The notes below the pieces were generated by a model. That model saw nothing but the letters and a program-made list of their open reading frames with translations. It was not told the DNA's origin and ran no database searches. Positions 15,465 to 23,395 of a stretch of 63,061 nucleotides of DNA are shown in pieces. Made by a program: the position numbers and the translations under genes. The stretch comes from Microbacterium oxydans (GTDB lineage: Bacteria > Actinomycetota > Actinomycetes > Actinomycetales > Microbacteriaceae). The stretch spans positions 1 to 63,061 of the forward strand of contig NZ_BJOG01000006.1 in the NCBI RefSeq assembly GCF_006540085.1. The letters run 5' to 3'. Within the stretch, counting starts at the first letter, position 1; each line of letters opens with the position of its first letter.

Positions 15465-18030
15465 TCACGCTGTCCCGGTCGGAGACGCCCAGCTTGCGGT
15501 AGATGTTGCGCACGTGCGTCTTGACCGTGTTCGGGGAGATGAACTCCTGCTCCGCGATCTCCCGGAGCGTCGCGTTGCGACTCAACGCCGTGAGCACGAT
15601 GCGTTCGCGACGGGTGAGCTCCTCCTCGATGAGCACTCCTGCTGCGGTGAGACGTTCGCGGACGCGATCCGCGAAGCGACCGCGTGATCCCGGAGTCGCG
15701 CGCGCGGCGAGAAGGCGCGCGACGACCGGCCCGGCGTCGGCGAATCGTCGGATGTGCTCCTCCGGTTCGGCCAGGGCGAGCGCGAACGACAGCGACACCT
15801 GCGCCTGATCGGGACAGCCGGCCTGCACTTCGATACAGGCAGCGACCAGCCAGGCGTCGATCATCGACGCAGGGAGAAGGCACGGCGCCACCCCTTCCAG
15901 CACCGGAGCGAGAGCGGCCCGCGCCGGCTCGAACGCCTGATCGTGCAGCGCGGCGATCGCGCGGAGCACGGCCACCTCGCCGACCTCGCCGAGAGCGTCT
16001 CCGACGTCGTGGATGAAGCGGTCTCTGAGGGCGTACTCTCCTAGCGCGTTGAAGGCGCGGATCGCGAAAGTGCTCGTCATCGCATACCAGTGCACAGGCA
16101 GCGGCATGTCGTCGCGCGGTGCGAGGTTCTCGAGGAGAGCGAGAGCCGCCGCGTGCGCGTCGATGGCGCCATCGACGTTCAGCAGGGCGATCAGGCCTCG
16201 CAGACCCCGTGCGATCGCCGGCTCCGTTCCGGACTCGATGATCCCGGTCGCCGCGCGCAGCGTCTGATCCACATCGGCGACAAGCATCTGTTCGAAAGGC
16301 ACCCAGTACCGCCACACCCGCGTGACCTCGTAGAAGGAGTCCGCAGGCATGCCGAGCGCGCGCCAGCGCTCATCCAGCAGCGCGCCGGAACGCAGCACTT
16401 CTCGCATCTGACCTCGGAAGAGATCGGCTGTGTTCAGGATCGCGGCCGCCTGCAGCTCCGCCGCGGCAGTGCCCGCGGCGTGAGCGTGGTCCCCCGCGAG
16501 CCGGGCGAACCGGTCGGCATCGTTCAACGCCCCCGTATACAGCTCTGCCATGGCAGCCTGCAGGAATACATAGGTGTCGAGCTGCGACTCCCCCGACACC
16601 TCGTAGAGACCCGGCTCCAGCCGGTCGAGCGTTTCCGAGAGGCCCCCGCGACGCACGGCTGTGTGCAACTCCAGGCCCTTTCGCCATTGACGGACCGCAA
16701 CGGAATCCTCAAGGTCCGAGTCCGACTCGAGCAGCGCCGCAGCGCGGGCCGCGTCTCCCTGTGTGAGCTCGGCGGACGCCGTCAGCATCCGCATGGCAGG
16801 ATCCGCGAGCACAGGTCGAGGAAGACACGCGATCGCTGCGACCACCTCAGCCGCATAACCCATGAGGATCAGCTGCAGCCCACTGCGACGGAGGATCCGT
16901 GAGGTCGAGCAGTCGTCGCCGCTCCGCGCGGCGTGGAACATGGCGCGCTCGTGCTCCTGCTCGGCCGCGAACCACTCCGCTGTCACGCTCTCGAGCTCCT
17001 CGACGGCCGCCTCTCCTCTGTCCTTCAGGCGGGCATAGAGGAACTCCCGCAACAGCGGATGGTAGTGATACCAGACCGGTTCTTGACCGCTACGACTGAT
17101 CAGCACGTTGAGTCGCATGAGCTGTTCGATCAGCGGTTCGGCCGGCATTCCTCCTGTCAACTGCGAGGCTAGAGCCGGCGTGAACGACTCGGGCACCGAG
17201 GTGAGCACGAGGAACTCACTGAGGCTTTCGTCGAGATCGGCGAAGACCTCCTCGGCGAAGTAGTCGGTCACCGTCGGAGAGTCACCGCGCAGCGGGAGGA
17301 CCGTGGCGAACGAATCATGCAGCGCCGCCAGCTCCAGCAGCCGGAGTCCCGTGGCCCATCCTTCGGTACGCAACAGCACGGTGGTGATCTCGCCCTGCGA
17401 AAGGCGCATCCCCCGCGCGCGGAAGAACGCTCGCACCTCCGCCGGTGTGAATGCCAGGTCACGGCTTCCGAGTTCCAGTGCCATGCCGACGATACGTCGA
17501 CGCGCAAGAGGCAGACGCCGGGTTCCGCGTCCGGAGACCACGACGTGGGCGGTACCCGACACTGCGCTCAGGAACGCCGACAGCATCTCGGCGAGTGACC
17601 CGGTCTCGATGAGGTGCACATCGTCGATGATCACGACTACCCGACGGCCCGCGGCGCGGAGGGCTCGGGCCAGATCTCGCGCCCTCTCCGTCGACCACGG
17701 CCCGGTGAGGCGGTCGAGTGCCTCGCGCAGCGAGGGGTCTTCGATGCTCCGAAGAGCAGACTGCAGGGGGTCGAGGTCCCGATGCCAGCGCTGGAGCGAG
17801 AGCCACACCACACGCGATCGATCGTCGTCCGAGGAGGTAATCGAATGCGCCCACTGGGTGAGCAGCCGTGTCTTGCCCGACCCCGCGGGGGCCGACAGGA
17901 CGGTGAGTGTCCAGGGCTCGTCCAACGCGGCGGAGAGTCGTGACAGCAGTCGGGCTCTGGGGATGTCACCGGGGCCTGCAGGAAGCGGAGGAATCCACGC
18001 TGAATCGACGTCTGGCTGTTCTTCGACCAT
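15433..18030 (-). CDS. LAL/MalT-type LuxR family transcriptional regulator (second)
   Basis: 865 aa from the ATG at 18028-18030; a TTG codon directly before it could be used instead. A STAND-type NTPase has Walker A APAGSGKT at 47-54 and a VVVIIDDVH Walker B. The middle is a long Ala/Leu-rich helical region. The C-terminal LuxR helix-turn-helix (about 800-862) has LTRRERIVLTALSRNATL and SPNTVKTHVRNIYRKLGV. Its recognition segment is closely similar to that of the first LAL protein (NTVKTHxRxIYRKLGVS), which is compatible with related DNA targets. A TTCACC half-site lies 11-16 nt upstream of the ATG. It sits between the arylsulfatase and the FUSC/SulP operon. The ligand is unknown. Confidence 0.9.
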   Translation of the reverse strand: MVEEQPDVDSAWIPPLPAGPGDIPRARLLSRLSAALDEPWTLTVLSAPAGSGKTRLLTQWAHSITSSDDDRSRVVWLSLQRWHRDLDPLQSALRSIEDPSLREALDRLTGPWSTERARDLARALRAAGRRVVVIIDDVHLIETGSLAEMLSAFLSAVSGTAHVVVSGRGTRRLPLARRRIVGMALELGSRDLAFTPAEVRAFFRARGMRLSQGEITTVLLRTEGWATGLRLLELAALHDSFATVLPLRGDSPTVTDYFAEEVFADLDESLSEFLVLTSVPESFTPALASQLTGGMPAEPLIEQLMRLNVLISRSGQEPVWYHYHPLLREFLYARLKDRGEAAVEELESVTAEWFAAEQEHERAMFHAARSGDDCSTSRILRRSGLQLILMGYAAEVVAAIACLPRPVLADPAMRMLTASAELTQGDAARAAALLESDSDLEDSVAVRQWRKGLELHTAVRRGGLSETLDRLEPGLYEVSGESQLDTYVFLQAAMAELYTGALNDADRFARLAGDHAHAAGTAAAELQAAAILNTADLFRGQMREVLRSGALLDERWRALGMPADSFYEVTRVWRYWVPFEQMLVADVDQTLRAATGIIESGTEPAIARGLRGLIALLNVDGAIDAHAAALALLENLAPRDDMPLPVHWYAMTSTFAIRAFNALGEYALRDRFIHDVGDALGEVGEVAVLRAIAALHDQAFEPARAALAPVLEGVAPCLLPASMIDAWLVAACIEVQAGCPDQAQVSLSFALALAEPEEHIRRFADAGPVVARLLAARATPGSRGRFADRVRERLTAAGVLIEEELTRRERIVLTALSRNATLREIAEQEFISPNTVKTHVRNIYRKLGVSDRDSVTAAAHALGIE

Positions 18031-18127
18031 CAAGAGCCCCCGGTGAAATGTTAGATACTACGTCCTCCCCTTCTCGAGGTATCCCACCATGGGAGCGCGC
18101 ACATCAAGCAACTTTCGTCCAGAACCC

Positions 18128-19105
18128 TCATCGGGCGACCGAGCTTCTCAGCCGGACGAAGCCGACCACCGAGGGCAGCACGGCCCCGAACAGCAGAGCG
18201 AGCCCCACCCCGAGAAGCGTCTCCACCGCGCGTTCCGCGAATCGAGCCCCCGGAGGCTCCGGCGAGGTGGACATGATGAGGGTCAGGGCGAGGAACGTGG
18301 TGAAGCCAGGGACGACGTACCACCGGCTCTCCTGGATGGCGCATGTCGCTCCGATGACAGCCCCGACCACGAGCCCGGTGACGAGACCTCCCGGAGCCAG
18401 GACAGCCAGGCCCGCGGCCGCGAACGCTCCGATGAGCACCGATGCCGCGCGCCCGATGCTGCGCGAGATCAGCTGCCCCCTGACTGGACGCATGACGAGG
18501 AGCGCCGCGCCCGTCGCCCACCCCACGTGCTCGAGATCGAGAACGAAGCCGATGGTGGCGGCGAGCGCCGCAGCCATGCCGAGGAGGATCCCGTAGACCA
18601 GGAGGGCTCGCCCCCGAGGTACAGGACTGGCGGCACGCGCCCGCTCTTCACGCTCGGGCCAGAGCAGGGAAACCATCCAGGCATACACCGAGCCGGCGCC
18701 GATGCAGGCGGCGAATCCCCCTGTGACCGAGGACCAGGAGAAGCTCAGCCCGATCCCGGTCATCGGCAGCACCAGAACGAGGATCAACTGCCCGAGCCGA
18801 CCTCGTGGGGCGTTGAGACTCGCGACGATCGCGAGCCCGAGCACGGCGAGCACGGCGACCACAGGCCACTCCGCCAGCAGCGCCCCGAGAAGCAGGCCGA
18901 GGGCGCTGAGCGTGCCGACGACGGGGATGATGGCGCGGGCTCTCCTGCGTGGGGGGAGACCGAAGGCGGCCGCGGGTATCACGCCGATCCCGAGCGCGAC
19001 ACCGAGCGTCGGATGGAAGGGGGCGACGAGCATCGCCGGCGCGGCGAACAGCAGGCCGAGGCCGAACCGCGACCATCGCCAGCTCAGTCCGGCGTCATCA
19101 CTCAT
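18128..19105 (-). CDS. FUSC family membrane protein
   Basis: 325 aa; ATG with GAGGGAG upstream. Two blocks of four to five membrane helices occupy about 10-140 and 170-310. The second block carries the WATGAALLVMRPVRGQLISRSIGR region, the conserved Y/W-A-x-x-x-x-x-x-x-x-P...R-x-x-G pattern of the FUSC/aromatic-acid exporter superfamily. Fusaric-acid-resistance-type proteins export aromatic or other organic anions. This one is half the size of the large FUSC proteins, so it probably dimerises. It starts 11 nt after the SulP stop, so the two form an operon. The substrate is unknown. Confidence 0.75.
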   Translation of the reverse strand: MSDDAGLSWRWSRFGLGLLFAAPAMLVAPFHPTLGVALGIGVIPAAAFGLPPRRRARAIIPVVGTLSALGLLLGALLAEWPVVAVLAVLGLAIVASLNAPRGRLGQLILVLVLPMTGIGLSFSWSSVTGGFAACIGAGSVYAWMVSLLWPEREERARAASPVPRGRALLVYGILLGMAAALAATIGFVLDLEHVGWATGAALLVMRPVRGQLISRSIGRAASVLIGAFAAAGLAVLAPGGLVTGLVVGAVIGATCAIQESRWYVVPGFTTFLALTLIMSTSPEPPGARFAERAVETLLGVGLALLFGAVLPSVVGFVRLRSSVAR

Positions 19106-19116
19106 CCATCGCTCCC

Positions 19117-20757
19117 TCAGCTCCGTCTACCGGCTTCCCGATCCGCGGCCGCGACGCCGTCACTCACCGATGCGTGCACGCGACCGTGCGATTCCAGTCC
19201 GAGGAACCAGGGTGTGCGGCGAGCGACAGCGGCTGCCCGCTCGGGAAGCGCTGCGATGTGCAGCACGATGCCGAGCTGAGCGAGCTCTCCGTCGAGGTTC
19301 TCCAGAGCGTCGATGACGGTGATCGTCATCACCTCCTGCTGCTTCAGACCCAGCACGAGCGCGCGGACCGGCTGCTCCTCCGCCTCGACCAGGGCGAGGA
19401 TCTGCTTCTCGTTGGCCATCGCGTTCGCCGTGTAGAGGCCCCGTTCGAGACGGAGCCCCAGAGCGTCGCCGATGCGAGCGTCGACCGTCACCTTCGGCAC
19501 ATTGAGCTCGCGGAGCACCAGGATCAAGGTCACGACCACACCGACCGCCACGGCCGGGAGAAGGCCGGCGGTGAGCCCGAGGATCGCGACCGCGAGCGCG
19601 ATCCAGAAATCCACCGGACTGATCCGCGCCCACCGCACGAGCTCGGGGATGTTGATGAGCCCGGCGACGGCCACGAACACCATCGCGGCCAGCGTCGCCT
19701 GGGGGAGCAGGCTGAGAACGGGTCCCAGGAAGAGCGCGACCAGCACGGCGAGCACCACGGTGACCAGGGTCGCCGCCTGGGAGCGCGCCCCCGCACTCTG
19801 ATTGACCGCGCTCTGCGAGAAGCCTCCCGCGGCTGGCATCGTGCCGAAGAATGCGCCGACCGTGTTCGCCGCGCCGGTCGCGAACAGCTCCTGGTCGCTG
19901 TCGATCTGAGGTTCGCTCGCCGCCCGCAGGCTGCGGGCGACGGCCGCGGACTCCAAGAACGCCATCACGGCGATAGCGAGGGCGCCGGGCACGAGGACGA
20001 CCGCCTGCGAGAAGTCGGGCACGCCCGGAACGGGGAGCCCGCTCGGCACCGCGGCGATGAGGTCGACGCCGTAGCGATCCAGACCAGCGAGGGCGACCAG
20101 GAGGATCCCGGCGACCACCACGACGAGTGCGCCCGGTACACGCGGGGCGAACCGCTTGAGCACGACGATCACGAGGATCGAGCCGGCAGACAGCGCGACC
20201 GTCGGCCAGTTCACGCTGTCGAAGGCCTGTGCCACTGCGCCGAGCGACTTGAGGAATCCATGACCGGAGAAGTTGTAGCTCTCGCCCAGCAGCTTCGGCA
20301 GCTGTCCGACGGCGACCGTCGCGCCGACACCGATCTTCAAGCCGAGAACAGTGGCTCCGCTGATGTTCTCCACGAGCGAGCCGAGGCGACAGAGTCTGGC
20401 GATCAACAGGATCACTCCCACGAGCAGCGTGAGCATCATCAGGGAGCCGATCGCGTCGTCCGATCCCGCGGCGACTCCCGCGGAAACCAGGGTCGTCGCG
20501 GTGAGGGTCGCGATCGTCGAGGTCGTCGACACGCTCATGGCGCGGCTTCCACCGAGGAACGCGTAGACCAGCATCGGCAGAATGCACGTGTAGAGCCCGA
20601 CCTGCACCGGAAGATTGGCGATCGTCGCGTAGGCCATCCCCTGCGGGATCACGACGGCACCAGCGGACAGACCCGCGACGACGTCACGGACCACCCACTC
20701 CCGGCGGTACCCCTCGACCGTGCTGAACAGCCATGGCGGTCTTCTCGTCGCGGTCAT
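19117..20757 (-). CDS. SulP family anion transporter with degenerate STAS domain
   Basis: 546 aa from the ATG at 20755-20757, selected for its GGAG spacing; an in-frame start at 20904 would run through the divergent promoter region. The SulP core includes VVIPQGMAYATIANLPVQVGLY, the family signature, and a FFGTMPAAGGFSQSAVN segment. The C-terminal region (about 410-530) resembles STAS but is weakly conserved. It is divergent from the SHOCT gene at 20934, and motif copy g lies between them. It is not a close copy of the SulP at 9832: the second protein has the longer N-terminal EGYRREWVVRDVVAGLSAG form. It is followed by the FUSC gene. The substrate is unknown. Confidence 0.88.
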   Translation of the reverse strand: MTATRRPPWLFSTVEGYRREWVVRDVVAGLSAGAVVIPQGMAYATIANLPVQVGLYTCILPMLVYAFLGGSRAMSVSTTSTIATLTATTLVSAGVAAGSDDAIGSLMMLTLLVGVILLIARLCRLGSLVENISGATVLGLKIGVGATVAVGQLPKLLGESYNFSGHGFLKSLGAVAQAFDSVNWPTVALSAGSILVIVVLKRFAPRVPGALVVVVAGILLVALAGLDRYGVDLIAAVPSGLPVPGVPDFSQAVVLVPGALAIAVMAFLESAAVARSLRAASEPQIDSDQELFATGAANTVGAFFGTMPAAGGFSQSAVNQSAGARSQAATLVTVVLAVLVALFLGPVLSLLPQATLAAMVFVAVAGLINIPELVRWARISPVDFWIALAVAILGLTAGLLPAVAVGVVVTLILVLRELNVPKVTVDARIGDALGLRLERGLYTANAMANEKQILALVEAEEQPVRALVLGLKQQEVMTITVIDALENLDGELAQLGIVLHIAALPERAAAVARRTPWFLGLESHGRVHASVSDGVAAADREAGRRS

Positions 20758-20830
20758 CCGCTTCTCCGTCCTCCGGTCGTCTGAAGCGTACTGCGGGGGC
20801 ATGCGGGGATCGAGTGAACGCACGATCGGC

Positions 20831-20842
20831 TCACCCTGGTGA
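20831..20842. promoter_or_regulatory. Cluster motif copy g: TCACCC-TGGTGA, between divergent genes
   Basis: A palindromic site placed between the SulP-FUSC operon (start 73 nt away, minus) and the SHOCT gene (start 91 nt away, plus). Exactly 40 nt from each edge lies a TANNNT hexamer: TATCGT at 20883-20888 on the plus strand and TACGCT at 20785-20790 on the minus strand. One site could therefore serve both promoters. Confidence 0.6.
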
Positions 20843-20933
20843 ACTCCACCGGGAATCGGTGCGCGTGCTGGCGCGTGCCGAGTATCGTCCGACGGGGCCG
20901 CCACCGGGCGGGCCGGTTCAAGAAGGAGTACAC

Positions 20934-21320
20934 ATGGGTTTTTGGGGATCGTTCTGGGACATCATCTGGTGGTTCCTGCTGGCGTTCGTCTTCATCTCGT
21001 ACCTGTTCGCGCTGTTCGCGATCGTCGGAGATCTCTTCCGCGACCGGCAGCTCAACGGCTGGTGGAAGGCAGTGTGGATCGTCTTCCTGATCTTCGTCCC
21101 GTTCCTCACGGTGCTGGTGTATCTGATCGCTCGGGGCTCCGGCATGGCCGAGCGGAGCGATGCGGAGGCCGCGAACGTTCGCAGCGCCGCTGACGCCTAC
21201 ATCCAGCAGGTCGCCGGCACGAGCCCGAGCGACGAGATCGCCAAGGCGAGGGCACTCCTCGATTCCGGCACCATCACGGCCGGGGAGTACGAAGCCATCA
21301 AGGCCAAGGCGCTCAGCTGA
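20934..21320 (+). CDS. Small membrane protein, PLD-nuclease-N-like plus SHOCT (paralogue)
   Basis: 128 aa; ATG with AGAAGGAG upstream. It has the same plan as the 2994-3380 product: FWDIIWWF helix, LNGWWKAVWIVFLIFVPF second helix, a short charged linker and a C-terminal SHOCT motif (TSPSDEIAKARALLDSGTIT). Most of the membrane region is identical, so the two are clear paralogues on either side of the cluster. Here no DUF6325 gene follows; a hairpin lies 6 nt after the stop codon and the gene is monocistronic. Function is unknown. Confidence 0.85.
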   Translation: MGFWGSFWDIIWWFLLAFVFISYLFALFAIVGDLFRDRQLNGWWKAVWIVFLIFVPFLTVLVYLIARGSGMAERSDAEAANVRSAADAYIQQVAGTSPSDEIAKARALLDSGTITAGEYEAIKAKALS

Positions 21321-21325
21321 ACCCA

Positions 21326-21360
21326 GGAGGGCGCGCCCGGTCGGATCGGTCGCGCCCTCC
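21326..21360 (+). terminator. Hairpin after the SHOCT gene
   Basis: GGAGGGCGCG (21326-21335) pairs perfectly with CGCGCCCTCC (21351-21360) across a 15-nt loop. There is no T tract, which is common for actinobacterial terminators. It separates the accessory cluster from the marR gene. Confidence 0.6.
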
Positions 21361-21375
21361 TCGCGCCCATTCGAG

Positions 21376-21385
21376 TTGTGCACAA
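21376..21385. promoter_or_regulatory. Palindrome TTGTGCACAA upstream of the MarR gene
   Basis: A perfect 10-bp palindrome 31 nt before the MarR start, followed by a partial direct repeat of its right half (ACGTGCAAT, 21393-21401). The spacing and the local low GC suggest an autoregulatory operator overlapping the promoter. MarR/OhrR proteins usually repress their own gene and the neighbouring operon. Confidence 0.5.
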
Positions 21386-21416
21386 TTGAATGACGTGCAA
21401 TGCTATCTTGGTGCCG

Positions 21417-21875
21417 ATGACCGATGAGATGCTCTGCTTCTCCCTGTACTCCGCCGCGCGTGCCACCACGCAGGCATACCGGACGCTGCTCGCCCCCTGG
21501 GGTCTGACGTATCCGCAGTATCTGGTGCTCGCCGCACTCTGGCTCGACGGCGAGCAGACGATCGGGTCGCTGGGGGCGGTGATGCGCCTGGACTCCGGCA
21601 CGCTCTCCCCCCTCGTCCGGCGACTCGAGCAGGCCGGACTCGTGACCAGGACACGCGGCCGCGACGACGAGCGTGTGGTGACGGTGACCCTCACCGACAA
21701 GGGCCAGGACCTGCGGGCCGAGGTGGCCCCCATCCACACCACCATCGCGTCGATCTCCGGGCTCCAGGACGAGGAGCATCGCCGTCAGCTCATCGCCGAA
21801 CTGCACGACATCACCGACCGCCTTCAGAAGACCACGAAAGATCTCGCCGACGCCCACCAGAGCGACCGGCCCTGA
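21417..21875 (+). CDS. MarR family regulator, OhrR-like
   Basis: 152 aa from the ATG at 21417; an upstream in-frame start at 21390 lies on the operator. A winged helix-turn-helix spans about 35-115 (TIGSLGAVMRLDSGTLSPLVRRLE with DER wing). The N-terminal LCFSLYSAARATTQAYR followed by LTYPQYLVL matches OhrR proteins, where the Cys (here Cys7) senses organic hydroperoxides. The usual partner ohr gene is not adjacent; instead a zinc-binding-dehydrogenase-type oxidoreductase follows 29 nt later, probably as the regulated target. The OhrR assignment is inferred from the conserved Cys and flanking residues. Confidence 0.85.
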   Translation: MTDEMLCFSLYSAARATTQAYRTLLAPWGLTYPQYLVLAALWLDGEQTIGSLGAVMRLDSGTLSPLVRRLEQAGLVTRTRGRDDERVVTVTLTDKGQDLRAEVAPIHTTIASISGLQDEEHRRQLIAELHDITDRLQKTTKDLADAHQSDRP

Positions 21876-21904
21876 TCGACACCCCGAGAGAGAACGGAAT
21901 CGCC

Positions 21905-22882
21905 ATGCGCGCACTCATCCACCCCACCTTCGGCACTCCGGAGGAAGTCCTCCGAGTCGAAGATCGACCTCTTCCGGAGCCCGGCGAAGGCCAGGTCCGT
22001 CTGCGGATCGTGCTCTCCCCCATCCACAACCACGACCTGTGGACCGTTCGCGGCACATACGGCTTCAAGCCGGAGCTCCCCGCCGCGTCGGGGACCGAGG
22101 CCCTCGGCGTCGTCGACGCGCTCGGTGCCGGAGTCGAGCACCTCGAGGTGGGCCAGCGCGTGGCCACCGGCGGAACCTTCGGCGCCTGGGCCGAGTACAT
22201 CGTGACGAATGCCGCCGGACTGATCCCGATCCCGGACGGCCTTCCTGACGAGACGGCGGCTCAGCTGGTCTCGATGCCCTTCAGCGCGATCACGCTGCTG
22301 GACTTCCTCGATGTGCAGGCCGGCGGCTGGATCGTGCAGAACGCCGCGAACGGAGCTGTCGGACGCATGCTCGCTCAGCTCGGCTCAGCGCGTGGAGTGA
22401 ACGTACTCGGGCTGGTGCGTCGGACAGCGGGGGTCGACGAGCTCCGCGCACAGGGCATCGACAGGATCGTCGCGACCGATCAGCCCGATTGGAAGGAGCA
22501 GGTCGAGGCGATCACCGGAGGTGCACCGATCACCGCCGGCGTCGATTCCGTCGGCGGTGCATCCGCCGGCCAGGTTCTCTCGCTGCTCGCGGAAGGCGGC
22601 ACGTTGGTCGCGTTCGGAGCGATGGACTGCCCCACCATGGAGATCGCCTCCTCCGACGTGATCTTCAAGCAGGCCACAGTGAAGGGCTTCTGGGGCAGCA
22701 AGGTGATCCCGAGCCTCGATCAGGCCACCCGCAGCGCACTGTTCGGCGAGCTGTTCCAGCGCCTCGCCGACGGCAGCCTGACGTTGCCCGTGGCCGGCAT
22801 CTTCGACGCCGCCGACATCAGCGCGGCCGTGCGTGCGAGCGACACCCCGGGTCGCGTCGGCAAGGTGCTGCTGCGCTTCTGA
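21905..22882 (+). CDS. MDR-family NADPH:quinone oxidoreductase / alcohol dehydrogenase-like protein
   Basis: 325 aa of the medium-chain dehydrogenase/reductase superfamily. The GroES-like domain (about 1-125) has GTEALGVVDALGAGVEHL. The Rossmann domain (about 125-270) carries the nucleotide-binding IVQNAANGAVGRMLAQLG motif, an N-G-A-V-G variant of AxxGxVG. The catalytic zinc ligands of true alcohol dehydrogenases are absent, which supports the quinone or enoyl reductase branch. It is co-oriented with the OhrR-like gene 29 nt upstream, suggesting a role in oxidative or electrophile stress (inference). Confidence 0.82.
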   Translation: MRALIHPTFGTPEEVLRVEDRPLPEPGEGQVRLRIVLSPIHNHDLWTVRGTYGFKPELPAASGTEALGVVDALGAGVEHLEVGQRVATGGTFGAWAEYIVTNAAGLIPIPDGLPDETAAQLVSMPFSAITLLDFLDVQAGGWIVQNAANGAVGRMLAQLGSARGVNVLGLVRRTAGVDELRAQGIDRIVATDQPDWKEQVEAITGGAPITAGVDSVGGASAGQVLSLLAEGGTLVAFGAMDCPTMEIASSDVIFKQATVKGFWGSKVIPSLDQATRSALFGELFQRLADGSLTLPVAGIFDAADISAAVRASDTPGRVGKVLLRF

Positions 22883-22937
22883 GCTGCACGCCGACGAGGG
22901 GCTTCCGGATGTCGGCGCCCCGGTGCAGAGTGTGGCC

Positions 22938-23339
22938 ATGGAGATCACACTCGGACAGCCCGATGGGCTCGTCGTCAGTCCTGCATTCAGCCATGTGGCC
23001 GTCGTCCCGCCAGGGGCGACGACGGTGTACGTCGGCGGCCAGAACGGTGTCGACGTCACCGGAGCCGTCGTCTCGAGCGATGCCGGCGAGCAGTCCGCTC
23101 GCGCCGTCGAGAACGCCAGGATCGCCCTCGAGTCCGTGGGTGCAGGGCTCGAAGACGTGATCAGCTGGACGGTGCTGATCCATCAGGACGCGGACCTGCG
23201 CGCGGCGTACGGTGCGGTCGCCTCACGGCTGGCGCGGGACGGAGCCCCGCCCCTCGTCACCGCGGCGCTCGTGGCGGGCCTCGGAGTCCCGGGTGCCCTG
23301 ATCGAGGTGAGCGCGGTCGCGGCCGTGCTCCGCCCCTGA
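22938..23339 (+). CDS. RidA family protein (YjgF/YER057c/UK114)
   Basis: 133 aa from the ATG at 22938. It shows the RidA fold signatures: VYVGGQNGVDVTG, NARIALESVGAGLEDVISWTV and a C-terminal GALIEVSAVAAV strand. The classical R105 region reads LIEVSAVA, so the Arg that binds the substrate carboxylate is not evident and the protein may not be a true imine deaminase (RidA) but a related subfamily. It starts 55 nt after the oxidoreductase and is followed by a bidirectional hairpin. Confidence 0.8.
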   Translation: MEITLGQPDGLVVSPAFSHVAVVPPGATTVYVGGQNGVDVTGAVVSSDAGEQSARAVENARIALESVGAGLEDVISWTVLIHQDADLRAAYGAVASRLARDGAPPLVTAALVAGLGVPGALIEVSAVAAVLRP

Positions 23340-23363
23340 GCGGACGACGCTTCCCTCGATGTC

Positions 23364-23395
23364 CCGGTGCGGGGTCAGATCCTTCCCCGCACCGG
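23364..23395. terminator. Bidirectional hairpin between ridA-like and dinB-like genes
   Basis: CCGGTGCGGGG (23364-23374) pairs perfectly with CCCCGCACCGG (23385-23395), with a 10-nt loop. The right arm is within the last codons of the polymerase gene, so it can serve both convergent transcripts. Confidence 0.7.

Noticed and set aside
18041..18047. TTCACC half-site before the second LAL gene
   Set aside because: Only one half is present and it lies where the ribosome would bind, so it is not counted as a motif copy.
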